This document shows, in pieces, positions 1 to 11,481 of a DNA stretch of 64,000 bases. The translations under genes and the position numbers were made by a program. The DNA is taken from NCBI GenBank assembly GCA_963924555.1, contig OZ004588.1:5518001-5582000 (forward strand). Reading direction: 5' to 3'. Source of the stretch: Crambe crambe (lineage: Eukaryota; Porifera; Demospongiae; Poecilosclerida; Crambeidae). A model generated the notes under the pieces. It was not told where the DNA came from and made no database searches. It saw only the letters and a program-made list of their open reading frames with translations. Each line of letters starts with the position of its first letter. The first letter of the stretch is position 1.

Positions 1-1187
1 CAGAGTCCTTTCCTGCAGTATCATCCCACGAAAATTCATCCAGCACGATGCAGTCACCTTGTTTTTGTGAAACATTGGATGAGGTTCCACCTCCCACACA
101 GGAAGTGCCTTCAGAAGATATTTCTTAATGATGTGAAGAAGAGGAAGATCGGTCAGATAATGTTGGAGAGAAGGGTTGAGGTGACTGAAATTGCTGGGTA
201 ACACCACCGGAAGGATGAGGAGTTGCTGGATGCGAAAACCGGTGAGACAGCAGCTTAAAAGATGATTGCTGAGCTGATGGCTGCATGTGAGTTGATGACA
301 GCTGAACTGATAACAACTGGGTATTGGAGTGGTATAAGTTGATGGCTGGAAGTTGTCCGTTGAATCAGACTGGAAATTATGAGAAGGTTGGGAATAGGTT
401 GGACTGAACGGCTGAATGTTTAGTCGAGATGACTGTGAGTGGACTGCATGGGTATTGAGTCGAGATGTTTGGGAAGAGACTGCTGTCACCCTGAGATTGC
501 TGTGAATAAACTGGAGTTAGTTCATTGTGTAATAGAGATGATTGGGATGAAAGAACAGACTGGAGGAGCTGAGTTGAAGGCCTGAGAATACCAGACATTT
601 GCTGGCTGAGAATTAAGCTGAGACTTAGTTGCTGTAGGAATGAGTGAGGCTTGGGAACAAAGATTGAAGGGCAGTTGCTGTAAAAGTTGCTGAAACAAAC
701 CTGGAGAAGATGAAAAGTTGGGCAACTGATATGACTGAGTCTGAGGCTGAAGTGGCAACTATGATTGTGATTGGTGAAGAAATTGGAGTCATTGTTGAGG
801 TGAATTAAGTTAATGGGAGATTGATATTGAGAGAGAAGAGCGGTAGCTTGTGATTGCTGTTGTAAAACCATACTTGTCAATAGAGTCAATAGTTGACCTT
901 GCTGTTCAAGAAGCCGAGAAACTATGGAGAGAGAAAAAAAGATGCATAGCAATCTCCAAATGAGACATCACATACGTACAACTTAGTCACCATGGATCTT
1001 CACAAATGCCTTTGGAGCATATCCACTTAACTTCCCCCAAAATAAGCTCCAAAATCAATAATTTATCCTAGATATGCATGCTTACTGAATATGTTGTCAC
1101 CTCCAGGAATGCCAACTGTGTTGTCACCTGCAGGAATGCTTGATGTGTTATCACCTAGAGAAACTGTTGGCTGTTCCACAGTTGCTC
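1..1187 (-). CDS. Q/S-rich gene, 3' part, frame disrupted (partial)
   Basis: Family not recognised. A likely exon at 1187..1086 lies between a CAG acceptor and a GTAAGC donor and encodes three degenerate nine-residue repeats ending in GDN (SLGDN, IPAGDN, IPGGDN). It ends in phase 1. The next exon starts at 921 after a pyrimidine tract and CATAG, and its phase matches (RLLEQQGQLL...). From there to about 128 the text reads as Gln/Ser/Pro-rich protein, but the open frame changes several times: one frame to about 770, another to about 560, the first again to 490, a third to 330, then the first again. A further exon at 123..1 follows a good pyrimidine tract and reads CIVLDEFSWDDTAGKDS off the window edge. 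Either the gene is decaying, or indels or unseen small introns break it. Low-complexity DNA can mimic Q/S-rich protein in all frames, so the middle part is uncertain. Confidence 0.4.
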
Positions 1188-1240
1188 CTGCATACGAAAC
1201 ATTGTAATACTATATTGGCCAAGAAATCCCTGCACAGAAT

Positions 1241-1403
1241 ACAGTGAATTGCAAGTTGGTGTCCAAATGTAAAGCACAAATTGACTGCAATAAAAACTTG
1301 CACCTATTGAGGAAAAGCCACACATCTATTCAGGAACAGCCTCAAGTTTACACAGCTCCTTTAGATTTTGCATCTTTTGGACAACCAACTTGCAATTCAC
1401 TGT
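1241..1403. mobile_element. Short foldback element (MITE-like), 163 bases
   Basis: The ends are inverted copies (ACAGTGAATTGCAAGTTGGT and its complement) matching over about 24 bases with one single-base gap. There is no coding capacity. It sits just upstream of the GDN-repeat exon, so probably in an intron of the Q/S-rich gene. Its terminal sequence resembles that of the neighbouring element at 1411. Confidence 0.6.
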
Positions 1404-1410
1404 AAGGTAG

Positions 1411-1590
1411 TACTGTAGATTTCAGGATGGTTGTCCATAAGGAATGAGAAATAGGTAGTGGCTTACAAGGACCTAAGAAACCTGATCCTTTTATGTCCTA
1501 TTCAATCCATACAGTTGTGTAAACCATAGGACAAATTGTATCCACCTATTCCCCAAACCTTCCTGACAACCAACCTGCAATGGACAGTAG
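1411..1590. mobile_element. MITE-like repeat, copy 1 of a two-copy family
   Basis: Begins TACTGTAGATTTCAGGATGG and ends with an imperfect inverted copy of the same (CTGCAATGGACAGTA). A second copy in the same orientation lies at 40594..40746, in intron 1 of the DNAJC9 gene. This copy carries about 27 extra bases in the middle. Confidence 0.7.
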
Positions 1591-1935
1591 TGCTCTCACA
1601 ATTATATACACAGTATAGACATCAAAGGTCTGGCATGCAATGACTAAAACAACAGCGGTGAGACATAGCTTTAGCTCTCATGCATGCACTCACAACTTAG
1701 CACACTCATGCAATGGCTTCATTATGCATGCATGTATGATGTATGGTCAACAACCTTTCCTTTTCTTCTGATGAGCAATACTCCCTGAAGCTAAAAATTA
1801 GAGAGCAAAGATATAATTATAGGTCATCTTGGCATAATGTCAACAAAACCCACCCAATTCCCACAACTTGACTACCACAAAGGCAGAGCTAGAGAATATA
1901 TTATACATTAATTAGAGGTCAATTATGCTTCAGTC

Positions 1936-1940
<5 letters not shown>

Positions 1941-2019
<79 letters not shown>
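1941..2019. repeat. (GA)n microsatellite
   Basis: About 79 bases of uninterrupted GA repeat. Confidence 0.98.
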
Positions 2020-2022
<3 letters not shown>

Positions 2023-2208
2023 AAGTTTTACTACATACTGAAATCATCTTCAGTGCACTTTTGCTTTAAAATAATCTCCTATTATATTCAGCAAGTCTCT
2101 TGCAGTAACTTTCATTCCAAACAAGTCCAGTTCCTTCTGAACGGTTCAACCACAGAGTAACACACATCAGCAGGAAAGCCTATAGCAACCACATGAATCC
2201 TAATAAAT

Positions 2209-2451
2209 TGATAGTACTTGAGAAAAGGGGTCTTATGGAGCAATAATTAAAAACAGAGTTATAAGCTCTTAATCTGGAGATTTATAATTATGGTTTTTAA
2301 ATCAAAGACCATTAATTTTTGTTCCTAAGTTATACTTAATTGAATTTTACATCTCATGTACATTTTATAATTATGTAGCTTGTAAACTTTACATGTGTTT
2401 AACAGCTTTTAATGTTTTGCGTGATAAGACCCCTTTTCTCAAGTACTATCA
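2209..2451. mobile_element. MITE with perfect 28-base terminal inverted repeats
   Basis: 2209-2236 (TGATAGTACTTGAGAAAAGG...) is repeated exactly, inverted, at 2424-2451. The 187-base AT-rich interior has no open frame. No clear target duplication was seen, so the superfamily is not assigned. Confidence 0.85.
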
Positions 2452-3308
2452 CTGTATTGTGGGAGTAAAATAATTATGGAATGACTATGATCAGAGGCAG
2501 TGTTCTCCCTAAATAATATTATTAGTGAAGGAATAGGGTTGGTTATACATATCAAAGGGTATTTGTGGTAAATCAGCATTCTATTGACCACATCAAAGGC
2601 TTGAAGGCGTTGAGGGGCTGAGGGATTGTATAGATATTCCTTGTAAGTTTCTGGGAGGGGAAGGTATTAAATATTGAGAGCAGCTTCTATGATAACTCTT
2701 CATAGCATGTATATGTGACTATGAAGTGCTATGCAACCAGTTTGGTCAAAGCATGACTCTGGTGAACAAACAAACAAAAAAATGGAATAATAAGCTTGGA
2801 GCCGGTTAAGTGGTTGGCTATGGCAGTCCCAAGGGAGCCAGCTGCTACCACAACATCATCATAGTCATCCCTGGGATAAAAGCAAAGGATATGACAGTCC
2901 CTGCATGACTCATGCTTTGATGAAGATTCCTTTAGTAAAACCTGGATTAGAGACCACCCTATTCAGAGAGAACTATAGAGCAGAATATAGAGCAGAATAT
3001 TTTTGCTGTACAGATTTCCACACAACCAACATCTTTGGAGTTCTTATAATTTCATAATTGCTGCAATCATGACCAATCATGGAGTATTTTGGTGTAGCAG
3101 TGTGTTACAACTACACCTATAACAGCTAGCTAGTAAGGAGCTACAAAATGTCTGGATCCAGCATGAAGTTAGTTTGCTTATACAAGTGCTAGAATACCAG
3201 AAAGTTTAGATTATAATTATAGAGAAAACATTCAGCAGCTAGCTACTACTTAACTATAGGGGTAAGGTAGTTATAGCCTATAGTTTGAAGCTGCTACTAT
3301 AGGGGTAA

Positions 3309-3694
3309 GCAGGCGTGTAGCCAGGGAGGGGCTCAGGGGGCTGAGCACCCCCTTTGAGCTGCACCGGATGTGTAAATAGCTAGCTAATTATTAACAGACC
3401 AAGATTTACCGATCTACGTACTTACTAATAATTTTCTCCCAGATCCACCAAGCTCAAATTGAGCTTGACTATCTTGTTTTATAGCTAACTACTTCTGCTA
3501 ACACTATAGCTAGTTACTATTAGTTCAAAGGTCGACTAATGATAATTGACATCAAGTGGGCGCAGTTTATCTAAAAAGGTGTAGTTAGTGGGAGAGTGGG
3601 TGTGGCTAGGTAAAAATGTTTCCATGCCCAAGCACGCAGATATTTCTTTTCTTGCTAAGCACCCTCTATGATAAAATCCTGGCTACGCACCTAC
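3309..3694. mobile_element. MITE-like element with GTAGCCAGG termini
   Basis: Left end GCAGGCGTGTAGCCAGGGA; the right end TCCTGGCTACGCACCTAC is its imperfect inverse. No coding potential. It is flanked by diverged direct copies of a TTATAGCCTATAG(T/C)TTGAAGC unit at about 3270 and 3877. Confidence 0.55.
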
Positions 3695-4057
3695 ACATCT
3701 CTGGTACTGTAGCCATGCCAAGCTTGCTAAGGGTGTGGCAGTACCAAAGACATAATTCATTTATGCCTCAGTGCAGTTCTGATTGATCATTAATCGCTTC
3801 ACTTGGCAAAGCTGTTAGCTAGTAGCTAATGTACTGCATGCATGTAACATACGTATAAGTGGGGCTTCAAAGGTGGTTATAGCCTATAGCTTGAAGCTGC
3901 TATTGTGCATTATAGAAATATAAATCTACGTAGCTCAATCACTTATGTGCATGTATTATTACCAATCCATCAATTTTAGGATGATAGCTGGCTATCCTGT
4001 GAGGTTAAAGTTTTCATGGATTTGTGGTATTGTATTGAAAGCCAGATATAATTAATA

Positions 4058-4199
4058 CTTATTGCACACTCCTGCGTTGAATATCATAATTTATTACTAC
4101 CCGAGGTGGGAATATTTCACGAGGCCGTAGGCCCGAATGAAATATACCCAACCGAGGGTAGTAATAAATCTGATATTCAACAAAGGAGTGTGCAATAAG
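4058..4199. mobile_element. Palindromic foldback element
   Basis: Two inverted arms of about 60 bases (CTTATTGCACACTCC...TTTATTACTACCC and complement) around a loop of about 20 bases. The arms differ at several sites. An open frame through it is a by-product of the palindrome. Confidence 0.75.
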
Positions 4200-4423
4200 C
4201 ATTTTATTATATATATAAGTGGGTTCTACAGTTTCCAGCCAGGCGGCTACATATGCCGTGTAGGAAGTTGTAATTGAACCTGTAATACTTACCACGAAGC
4301 ACTTAAATAAGCCTATCAGCCCACCAGACCTACAAGCAACTAAGATAAGCCAATGCACTTTGACAAACTGCTGTAGAATTCAATCAAGCTTGCCTATCAT
4401 CTTCAGAAATGTCGGCCAAAAAC

Positions 4424-4785
4424 TAGTCTGGCATAGCACCACCCACCGACTTGAGTAGGTGGTCTGGTGACATACAATACAACGAGTTGTGCCAGTGGAT
4501 TCTACTGCGCATGTGCGTTACTAACAGGAAGTGTCGTAGGAAGCGGTATTATAATTAGCCAGTGACATTACAGTTGTCATAGTTATTCTTAATTTAATTG
4601 GCAGGTGCAATTTTAGCGTGCGAACTTACAGGAAAGGCGCCAAGTGTTTGCGTAATTTTACGTCATTAAACATCATATAATGATATTCATTGATTTAGCT
4701 GGTTTCCTGCTAAACGGCACAACTCGTTGTATTGTATGTCACCAGACCACATACTCAAGTCGGTGGGCGGTGCTATGCCAGACTA
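4424..4785. mobile_element. Mutator-like MITE with 9-base target duplication
   Basis: Terminal inverted repeats of about 70 bases (TAGTCTGGCATAGCACCACC...) differ at only two positions. The element is flanked on both sides by the perfect 9-base direct repeat GCCAAAAAC (4415-4423 and 4786-4794). Long TIRs with a 9-base duplication are typical of Mutator/MULE elements. The interior encodes nothing. Little divergence between the arms suggests a recent insertion. Confidence 0.85.
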
Positions 4786-4986
4786 GCCAAAAACGTTACC
4801 AGGCTAGTCTGCGCATGCATAGATGAGGCGTTGAATAATGCCTGAATTATTCAACGGTAACAGACCAATCAGATTGCTTGAATCCACGTACATATATTAT
4901 AATTACCTCAGTAAGGCAAAGCGGGGGTTCTCCAAATGGTCAAATATTTCCAAAACTCCTCAGGCTAAGTAGATTAGTATATGTAA

Positions 4987-5143
4987 TAGGTGGGTTAGTT
5001 CCGCTATTTACGTAGGTAAAATAGGGTTCTGAAATTGTCTGTGGTTGCCAAAATCGTGCGAGCGAAGCGAGTACAAAATGGCAACCTAAGGACAATTTCA
5101 GAACCCTATTTTACCCAAAATAGCACAACTGACCCACCTACTA
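4987..5143. mobile_element. Palindromic foldback element
   Basis: Arms of about 50 bases: AGGTGGGTTAGTT...AAAATAGGGTTCTGAAATTGTC and its inverse at 5091-5143, around a core containing GCGAGCGAAGCGAG. No coding potential. Confidence 0.7.
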
Positions 5144-5959
5144 GGGCAATGTACAACATTTGAGTCACAGTGAGCGAGCGAGCGAGCAAGTATTCCTATA
5201 GGCGTTTGTGCTGATAGCTATTCATTTGTGCTTTCAGAAGATTTTGATGCAGTTTTATATGTAAGTGGCAGGCAGCTGCATACATAGAAAACTGTAATGC
5301 TTGCCTCAAAGCACTTAGATAAGCCTAGTGCTTACAAGCCACTTAAATAATTAAGCCTTGAGCCTGCTGCCCAAAAGGCTGTAGAAATGTTGAGCTGATA
5401 GTTGATTTGTGCTTTGCTGTTGAGTTATGTAAGTAGCAGGCAGCTGCATGCATAGACACAAAGCACTTAGTGTCTACTATCCACCATGCTATATACAAAG
5501 CGATGTAGATCAATCAAGCAATTACAATTGGAGCATGCGCATAAATGCACGCGCAGTGCGCTACTATTGCACGAGGTACGTATGCCTGGGGCATTTTGGA
5601 GTGTAGACATAGATATATATATTTAAAATTTCAATGAGTCATGACCTGAGAGTCAGCTCACTCGCTTCGCTCGCTCGCTGCAATCACATGCTAATAGTTA
5701 TACAAATAGCTAAAGTAGTAGCAGGAATAAGGCCACAGCATAGCTAGCCTTGTAGTTGTAGTTGGTTGTTGTTTTCTTTTCGTAGCTATATAGTAGTTAG
5801 TGGTTGTTCTTTGTATGTAAAGGCAATTACATGCATGCACATAAACACAGAGCACTAGTAGCCCACTATTAATATTATTACAAACATATTATAGCCGGCC
5901 CACTATTACAGATTGCAGTAATTGTCTATAGTTTACTATACAATAAACTATTATAATAA
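5144..5959. other. Gene-free stretch with diverged local duplication
   Basis: No gene seen. A unit containing GGCAGGCAGCTGCAT(A/G)CATAGA occurs near 5265 and 5430. GCGAGC-rich words occur near 5170 and 5660 (complement). Confidence 0.5.
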
Positions 5960-6359
5960 TACCGTATGGGTAGATATTTTCGAGGAATTGAATTTCATGA
6001 ATATTAGATTATAGGATTTTAATTTCACTTTGCAATAATTATATCGCTTGTGCGCAGTGTAAAAAAAAATGTGATGGTGAGCAGCTGGAAGGTTGACCAG
6101 TTTTAGTTACCCTTCAATGGTTACGTCTATAGGAAGCTTCAGATGACGAAGTTCTGCTGTTTTGAAAGCGAAGTTCTGAAGCGAAGTTCTGAAATACTTG
6201 TAGAGAGCACATCTGGAAAGATCGAGGTCAAAGTACTCCATAATGACTAATGCGCATTAGGCTATTGATTTTTTTCTAAGGTTAAAAATTCCGTTGAAAT
6301 GCAAAGTGATCGCGAAAACCATGAAATTAAATCCCTTGAAAATATCTACCCATACGGTA
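5960..6359. mobile_element. Non-autonomous element with TACCGTAT termini
   Basis: Ends TACCGTATGGGTAGATATTTT and the inverse AAAATATCTACCCATACGGTA match over at least 21 bases. The termini resemble those of the autonomous pogo-like element at 20297 (shared TACCGTAT and ATTTTCGAGG), so this 400-base element may be mobilised by that transposase type. Small open frames inside are not convincing. Confidence 0.75.
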
Positions 6360-7403
6360 ATTATCCTCCAACATGGAGCTCAGAAGTCTCAGAAATGTTC
6401 GAAATCTATTAAATTACAGCAAATGACAGAGCCTATTCTGACACTTATTCATCAATTCAAGTTTACAGTGAAGGCAATCTCTTACACTAGTTACATCCAT
6501 CAAGGGGAGGGGCTGGGGCTTATTAAGTAATAGCCAGACCTTATTGCCATCCTGTGAGGTTATCACGCTTCACAGCTACTTCAAATCCCAGGTAAATTCC
6601 ATCTGCGAATGGGCGTTGGCTTAAGACAAAGCTGCAATCCAAAACAGAATATCATGATATTTAACTTGCTAAGCCTGCAACAGAGTTGCACCAACACATA
6701 CATACCAACCATCCAGATTTCCCTATTGGGTGTCAAATCCAGACATCCAGGAAATGACAGAAAAATCCAGGGATTATGCCTATGTGCTCTTAATAGGTTA
6801 GATAATGGCTACATTACCAGATTCTGCCTTGAAGCCTATGTTTGCATGTATCCGAGATACATCAACATAACATTTATTCATATTAAATTAATTTCATCCA
6901 GGGAAATAAATTCAAATCCAGGGAAAAAATATCCCAGATCCAGAGAAGTGTCTTGAGGGGGTTGGTAAGTATGCCAACAGTTAGTAAGGATGACCATGGC
7001 ATGACTATATACTTGGTGCTTCGGATACTTAAGTAGAATGATATCTGATCAATCTCTCACCGTTGTTCTCCATTTCGGTTGTACACCTTCACCTAGTCTG
7101 GCGGCACCGACCCTTTACCTCCTTTTTCTTGTGGTAAAGGGTCGGCGCAGGCAGACCACGGTGGTACATGGTTGCTAAAGGGTCGGCGTTCATTTATATT
7201 ATTATGGGCCGGCCGGCCGGCTCCAGCTGTTTCCTTTCATGGCACTTGCAGTCTATGCGCAGACTAGCTTATCGCACTCTTAATTTTTTATTAACTCTAG
7301 GGGGTGGGGCTCGGGTTTCATGTCAGTAACCCATCAAACCAAAGGGTTTCGTAGATATTATATATAAGTCATTATGCCACAGGTTGTTTTTTTTTTAAAC
7401 TGT
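6360..7403. other. Gene-free stretch; one 13-base-stem hairpin
   Basis: No supported gene; an open frame at 6609-6956 has no recognisable protein character. A perfect hairpin CCGACCCTTTACC / GGTAAAGGGTCGG sits at 7107-7145, and the AAAGGGTCGGCG part recurs once at about 7177. Confidence 0.5.
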
Positions 7404-8273
7404 TTACTGGAAGCCTCCAGCATTTTTGGTCACCCAGGTCTTCAGATTTGTAGGATCCTCTCCTGTTATTTGCTTATAGAGTCCAGGATCTACCTTTTCC
7501 AGTGCAGGGCTGCCTGAATCAATCAATTTGAGCGCCCAAAACATCAAATCCACTAGCCACTCTTCAATTCCCTGGCCAAGCATTGCCTGTTTAGTAGCTT
7601 CATAAGGCACTCGAACATATTCGACATCCTTCTTCAAAACATCTTGAAAAGCCTTAGCAACATCATAGTAAGAATGACGATCACTTGCTATATTCAGAGT
7701 CTCATTGGCATACTTCATAGGATTGACTAGTATTTCTGCCACTGCTTTTCCAGCATCTTCCACTACCACTGTTGAATATGACTTTTCTGGATCAACTGGA
7801 TTGAAAATCTTTCCTTGGCTCACTATAGAATCTTTAAACGCCCAGTAATTCTCCATAAAAAATGGCAGAATAACTACCGTATAAGGAACACCCAACTTGG
7901 GAATTTCACCATCAACTTGTGGACCCTCACCATGACGATCACGACCAATAGCTACAATGTGTTTGACTCCAGCTTTCTTTGCTTCCTCAGCTGTAGCCAT
8001 AACCACTTCAACATCATTCTCAACAGGTGGTGTAACAATGAAAAGAACATGGACACCTTGTAAAGTTTCACTTAGACTTGCATCTCCCATTGTTGCTCGG
8101 ACAACTTGCACTCCTGGAAGATTTCTGATTTTCTCAGCCTTCTCATGATCAGGGTTTCGAACTCCAGCCCTGATCTCGACCTTCTCAGCATACTTGGACG
8201 ATAAGGCGGCAACTGTAGCAAACCCAATATTCCCAGAAGCTCCTGTTACAAATAGTACGGGTTTGGCAGACAT
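7404..8273 (-). CDS. NmrA-like NAD(P)-binding protein, paralogue 1
   Basis: A 289-residue intronless member of the NmrA-like atypical short-chain dehydrogenase family: a Rossmann fold that binds NAD(P) and acts as redox sensor or reductase; substrate unknown. The N-terminus has the beta strand and glycine motif VTGASGNIG (about residues 9-17), followed by RAGVR (cofactor phosphate region) and GVQVVRATMGD. The C-terminal tail ITGEDPT.LKTWVTKNAGGFQ is shared with the three plus-strand paralogues. Between about residues 107 and 130 it is shorter than they are and lacks their RQFAEIE motif, reading GRDRHGEGPQ instead, so substrate or partner choice probably differs. It is divergent from the other three, facing away over about 2.1 kb. 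The start is the first Met before the conserved SAKPVLFVTG. Confidence 0.9.
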   Translation of the reverse strand: MSAKPVLFVTGASGNIGFATVAALSSKYAEKVEIRAGVRNPDHEKAEKIRNLPGVQVVRATMGDASLSETLQGVHVLFIVTPPVENDVEVVMATAEEAKKAGVKHIVAIGRDRHGEGPQVDGEIPKLGVPYTVVILPFFMENYWAFKDSIVSQGKIFNPVDPEKSYSTVVVEDAGKAVAEILVNPMKYANETLNIASDRHSYYDVAKAFQDVLKKDVEYVRVPYEATKQAMLGQGIEEWLVDLMFWALKLIDSGSPALEKVDPGLYKQITGEDPTNLKTWVTKNAGGFQ

Positions 8274-10395
8274 CTTGCAGCTACTATTGTGCTAATGGCA
8301 TCGTTGAAACCGGAAGTATAGATTAATTGAAGTGGGCGTGGGTCTACATGAAATACCTTTGATAGCTACACAGTACAAAAGAGTGCTGTGACAGTGCTGA
8401 CAGTAGCTAAGCCTACAACTAGTGCAGGACAATCAGGATCTGTCAGTCATATTTTGCTGTGGACATTGACTAGCGTCATTTTGATGGTCCAACCCTTTAC
8501 GTTAGCTGCATGTCCTTACTTTATCAGGCTCAATATGGCCTCCCACGATACTATATTTGTAATTTACAGCTTCAAAGTAGCTACCTGTTTCAAAATCCAA
8601 ATTTGTTCTAGAGTCTTATTGACAGCTGCATGGCCATGCACTATAATGAAGCATAGCTATAAATAATCGATTAATGGAATGATTTCATTGTTATATATAG
8701 CTAGCAAATGTGCATGCACAATCTCTCCCCCACCTCTGTATAGCTAATAATGGAGTCTATGTACTTGGACATGCACACACCTCCAAGGGTTAATTATGTA
8801 ACTAGCTATGTGTGTCATGGAAATAAAACAATCATACGTAGGTAAATGCGGACCAATAATTAATAATTTTACTTTATGTATAATTATTATGATGAAAAGT
8901 AAATATGCAGGCTCAATATGGCACCTCCCACGGGCCAGGATGATATGTAATTTACCAGCTTCAAAGTAGCTACCTGTTTCTTCCTTTAAAAGTTTGCACT
9001 GAGGAACACAATTTTGGTCAAATTTTACTGAAACAAGTTCTAGAGTCAGTCTTATTGACAGCTGGCCATGCATTAATGAAGCATAGTTAATATTGATTGA
9101 TGGAATGGTTTCATTGTGGTACAGCTAGCAAATGTGCATGCACAATCTCTTCCCCACCTCTGTATAATAATGGAGTCATATCAGCCTATGTACGTGGACA
9201 TGCACACACCTCCAAGGGTTAATTATAGTTATGTAGTCATGGAAATAAAACAATTGTAAGTAAATGCAGACAAAACCGTTTTGTCGAAGAACTTGTTGAG
9301 TGGAGCTATAGGCACAACTTTAGTGGCATGAAAATAATTAAGCTTATTAGCTAGTGGCATAAAATTTATTATTCAACAGCTCACAAGAAAGATCAAACAC
9401 GTAGATTACTGATAATACGTATGAATTAAGAATTAGCTATGTCTGGCAAAAGTACGAGGCTAGTAAAATCCCCCAAAATAACAGTATTGATCACTATTGG
9501 AATTAAGCTGCCATGCAGAGGAGCTATCACTGTTTGGGATTCACTGACTTAAAAAAAAAAACAACTATTAGCTGATTATTCCACAGACTTCTCAGTTTTC
9601 AGTTTCATGTACTGTAACGACTAGCTAATTAATATAGTGGAAAGTATTTTTTTTTAATCGGGGCCATACACAGAATGTTCAGTGTAATTTTCATAAATTT
9701 GGCACGGTAGATAACTGAAGTAGCAAAAAAATTAATGCTGTATGACATACCTGACTAGCTAGCATTATTATTCCTTCCAGTAATTTTTATTAACCTCAGT
9801 GAAGCCAATCAACAGCTATGCCAATTAACCTTCAGGTGCAGCAATCAAGGCTTTTGTGGTAGCTCAGTACAGTCTGATTCACGAGACTAGTAGCTCAGTA
9901 GCTCACAGTCTGGCTGCAGCACTATAATCGACAGTTACCCCATGTATAGGACTATCTCTTCAGTAACTACTGTGTCTCGAAATTAACATGAATATTGAAT
10001 TGCCCTGACTCTTCCATCAATTAATAATTAGCTATCATGCACAATTACGTAGATGGGAGGGGAGCTGGCTGTTGGATGAACATTGGTAGCATATTTGAAG
10101 TGTGGATATCGTTTAATTTGATGACAGTTTGCTGACTTGTAGCTAGCTATAGACTCTAATGACATTAATTTTTGCTGACTTGTATAACTAGCAGTCAGCA
10201 TATTAACTGTAGACATACACAAAGTATTATAGTCTCCACCAATGACTGCCAGCTGTATAATAGTAGCTTTATAGAGAGTAGGTCACCTATTTATAAAGCA
10301 AGAAAAGATTATCATACATATATGCAGTGTCATTAAACTTCAACTCTTCAACTTCTCATAGCAAACAGTGACTAGCAAGATCATTCAGCAGAATC
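8274..10395. other. Intergenic region between divergent NmrA-like genes
   Basis: No gene seen. It holds the tandem duplication at 8527-9272 and otherwise AT-rich unique sequence. Promoters of the NmrA-like genes on either side should lie here; no specific site can be named. Confidence 0.5.
8527..9272. repeat. Tandem segmental duplication, two diverged copies of about 340-360 bases
   Basis: Copy 1 (8527-about 8855) and copy 2 (8910-9272) both run from GGCTCAATATGG through CTTCAAAGTAGCTACCTG, GCATGCACAATCTCT and CACACCTCCAAGGGTTAATT to GGAAATAAAACAA. Indels separate them. No coding frame is conserved between the copies. Confidence 0.8.
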
Positions 10396-11280
10396 ATGTC
10401 CAAACCAATTGTTTTCGTAATTGGAGCTACTGGTAACATTGGCGCTGCAACTGTTACAGCCCTATCGTCCAAGTATGCTGACAAAGTTGACATCAGGGCT
10501 GGAGTTCGAAGTCTCGAGAAGGCTGATAAAATCAGGAATCTCCCAGGAGTTCAAGTGGTTCAAGCTACAATGGGGGATGAAAAATTAAGTGAAACTCTAC
10601 AAGGAGTTGACACTCTGTATGTGGTCACACCATCTACAAAGAATCGTGCTGAATTGACCATAGCTACAGCTGAACAAGCAAAGAAAGCTGGCGTAAAGCA
10701 TATCGGTGTTGTCAGTGTTCCATCGGCTGATACCACTGATATCATAATAGGACGCCAGTTTGCAGAAATCGAAAAAAAAGTCACCGAGTTGGGTGTTCCG
10801 TATATATTCATCCGTCTACCATCCTTCAATGAGAATTACTGGGTATTCAAAGATACTATTAAAGGTGATGGAGCTATTTTCAGTCCTGTTGATCCGGAAA
10901 AGCCATATACAACTGTAGCAGGTGAAGATGCAGGAAAAGCATCAGCAGAGATTTTAGTCAACCCTACAAAATATGCCAACAAGACCCTGACTATCGTGAG
11001 TGATCGGCACACCTTCAATGATGCTGTCAAGGTTTTTGGAGATATTTTGAAGAAAGAGATCAAATATGTCCAAGTGCCATATGAAGCCACTAAGCAGGCA
11101 CTGATTGGTAAAGGAGTTGATGAATGGCAGGTGACAGTGTTCCTCGAGTTCTATAAAATGATCGATGCAGGAGATCCTATTGTTGTGGAAGTAGATTTTG
11201 GACTCTATAAGCAAATAACAGGAGAGGATCCTACAGACCTGAAGACCTGGGTGATCAAAAATGCTGCGGGCTTCCAATAA
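10396..11280 (+). CDS. NmrA-like NAD(P)-binding protein, paralogue 2
   Basis: A 294-residue intronless protein, first of three tandem plus-strand copies. Rossmann motif VIGATGNIG at about residues 8-16, then RAGVRS and GVQVVQATMGD. A middle IGRQFAEIE segment, an EDAGKASAEILVNPTKYAN segment and a C-terminal TGEDPTDLKTW tail are shared with its neighbours. Expected to be a soluble NAD(P)-binding oxidoreductase or redox sensor; the reaction cannot be read from sequence. The first 100 residues are nearly identical to those of paralogue 3, while residues of about 105-165 differ at roughly half the positions. The gene ends 201 bases before paralogue 3. The leader ending TTCAGCAGAATC before ATG resembles that of the next gene (TTCAGCAGGATC), so the duplicated unit included upstream sequence. 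Confidence 0.93.
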   Translation: MSKPIVFVIGATGNIGAATVTALSSKYADKVDIRAGVRSLEKADKIRNLPGVQVVQATMGDEKLSETLQGVDTLYVVTPSTKNRAELTIATAEQAKKAGVKHIGVVSVPSADTTDIIIGRQFAEIEKKVTELGVPYIFIRLPSFNENYWVFKDTIKGDGAIFSPVDPEKPYTTVAGEDAGKASAEILVNPTKYANKTLTIVSDRHTFNDAVKVFGDILKKEIKYVQVPYEATKQALIGKGVDEWQVTVFLEFYKMIDAGDPIVVEVDFGLYKQITGEDPTDLKTWVIKNAAGFQ

Positions 11281-11481
11281 AGAGAGAACCTAATAGCTCA
11301 TAATTTACAACAATGAAAAATTATATGCGCATGTGCTGATGATCTTTACCTAGCTACGAGCGCGCGGATTTTGCCATTATCATTGTTAATGTCATGTTGT
11401 TGACGTGTAGTGCCACACCCAATTATTGATCATCAAAGATCCACTGCACGATCTCTATAACTCTAATTCTTCAGCAGGATC

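Noticed and set aside
4059-4358. A 99-residue minus-strand frame
   Set aside because: It runs through the palindromic foldback and has no protein character.
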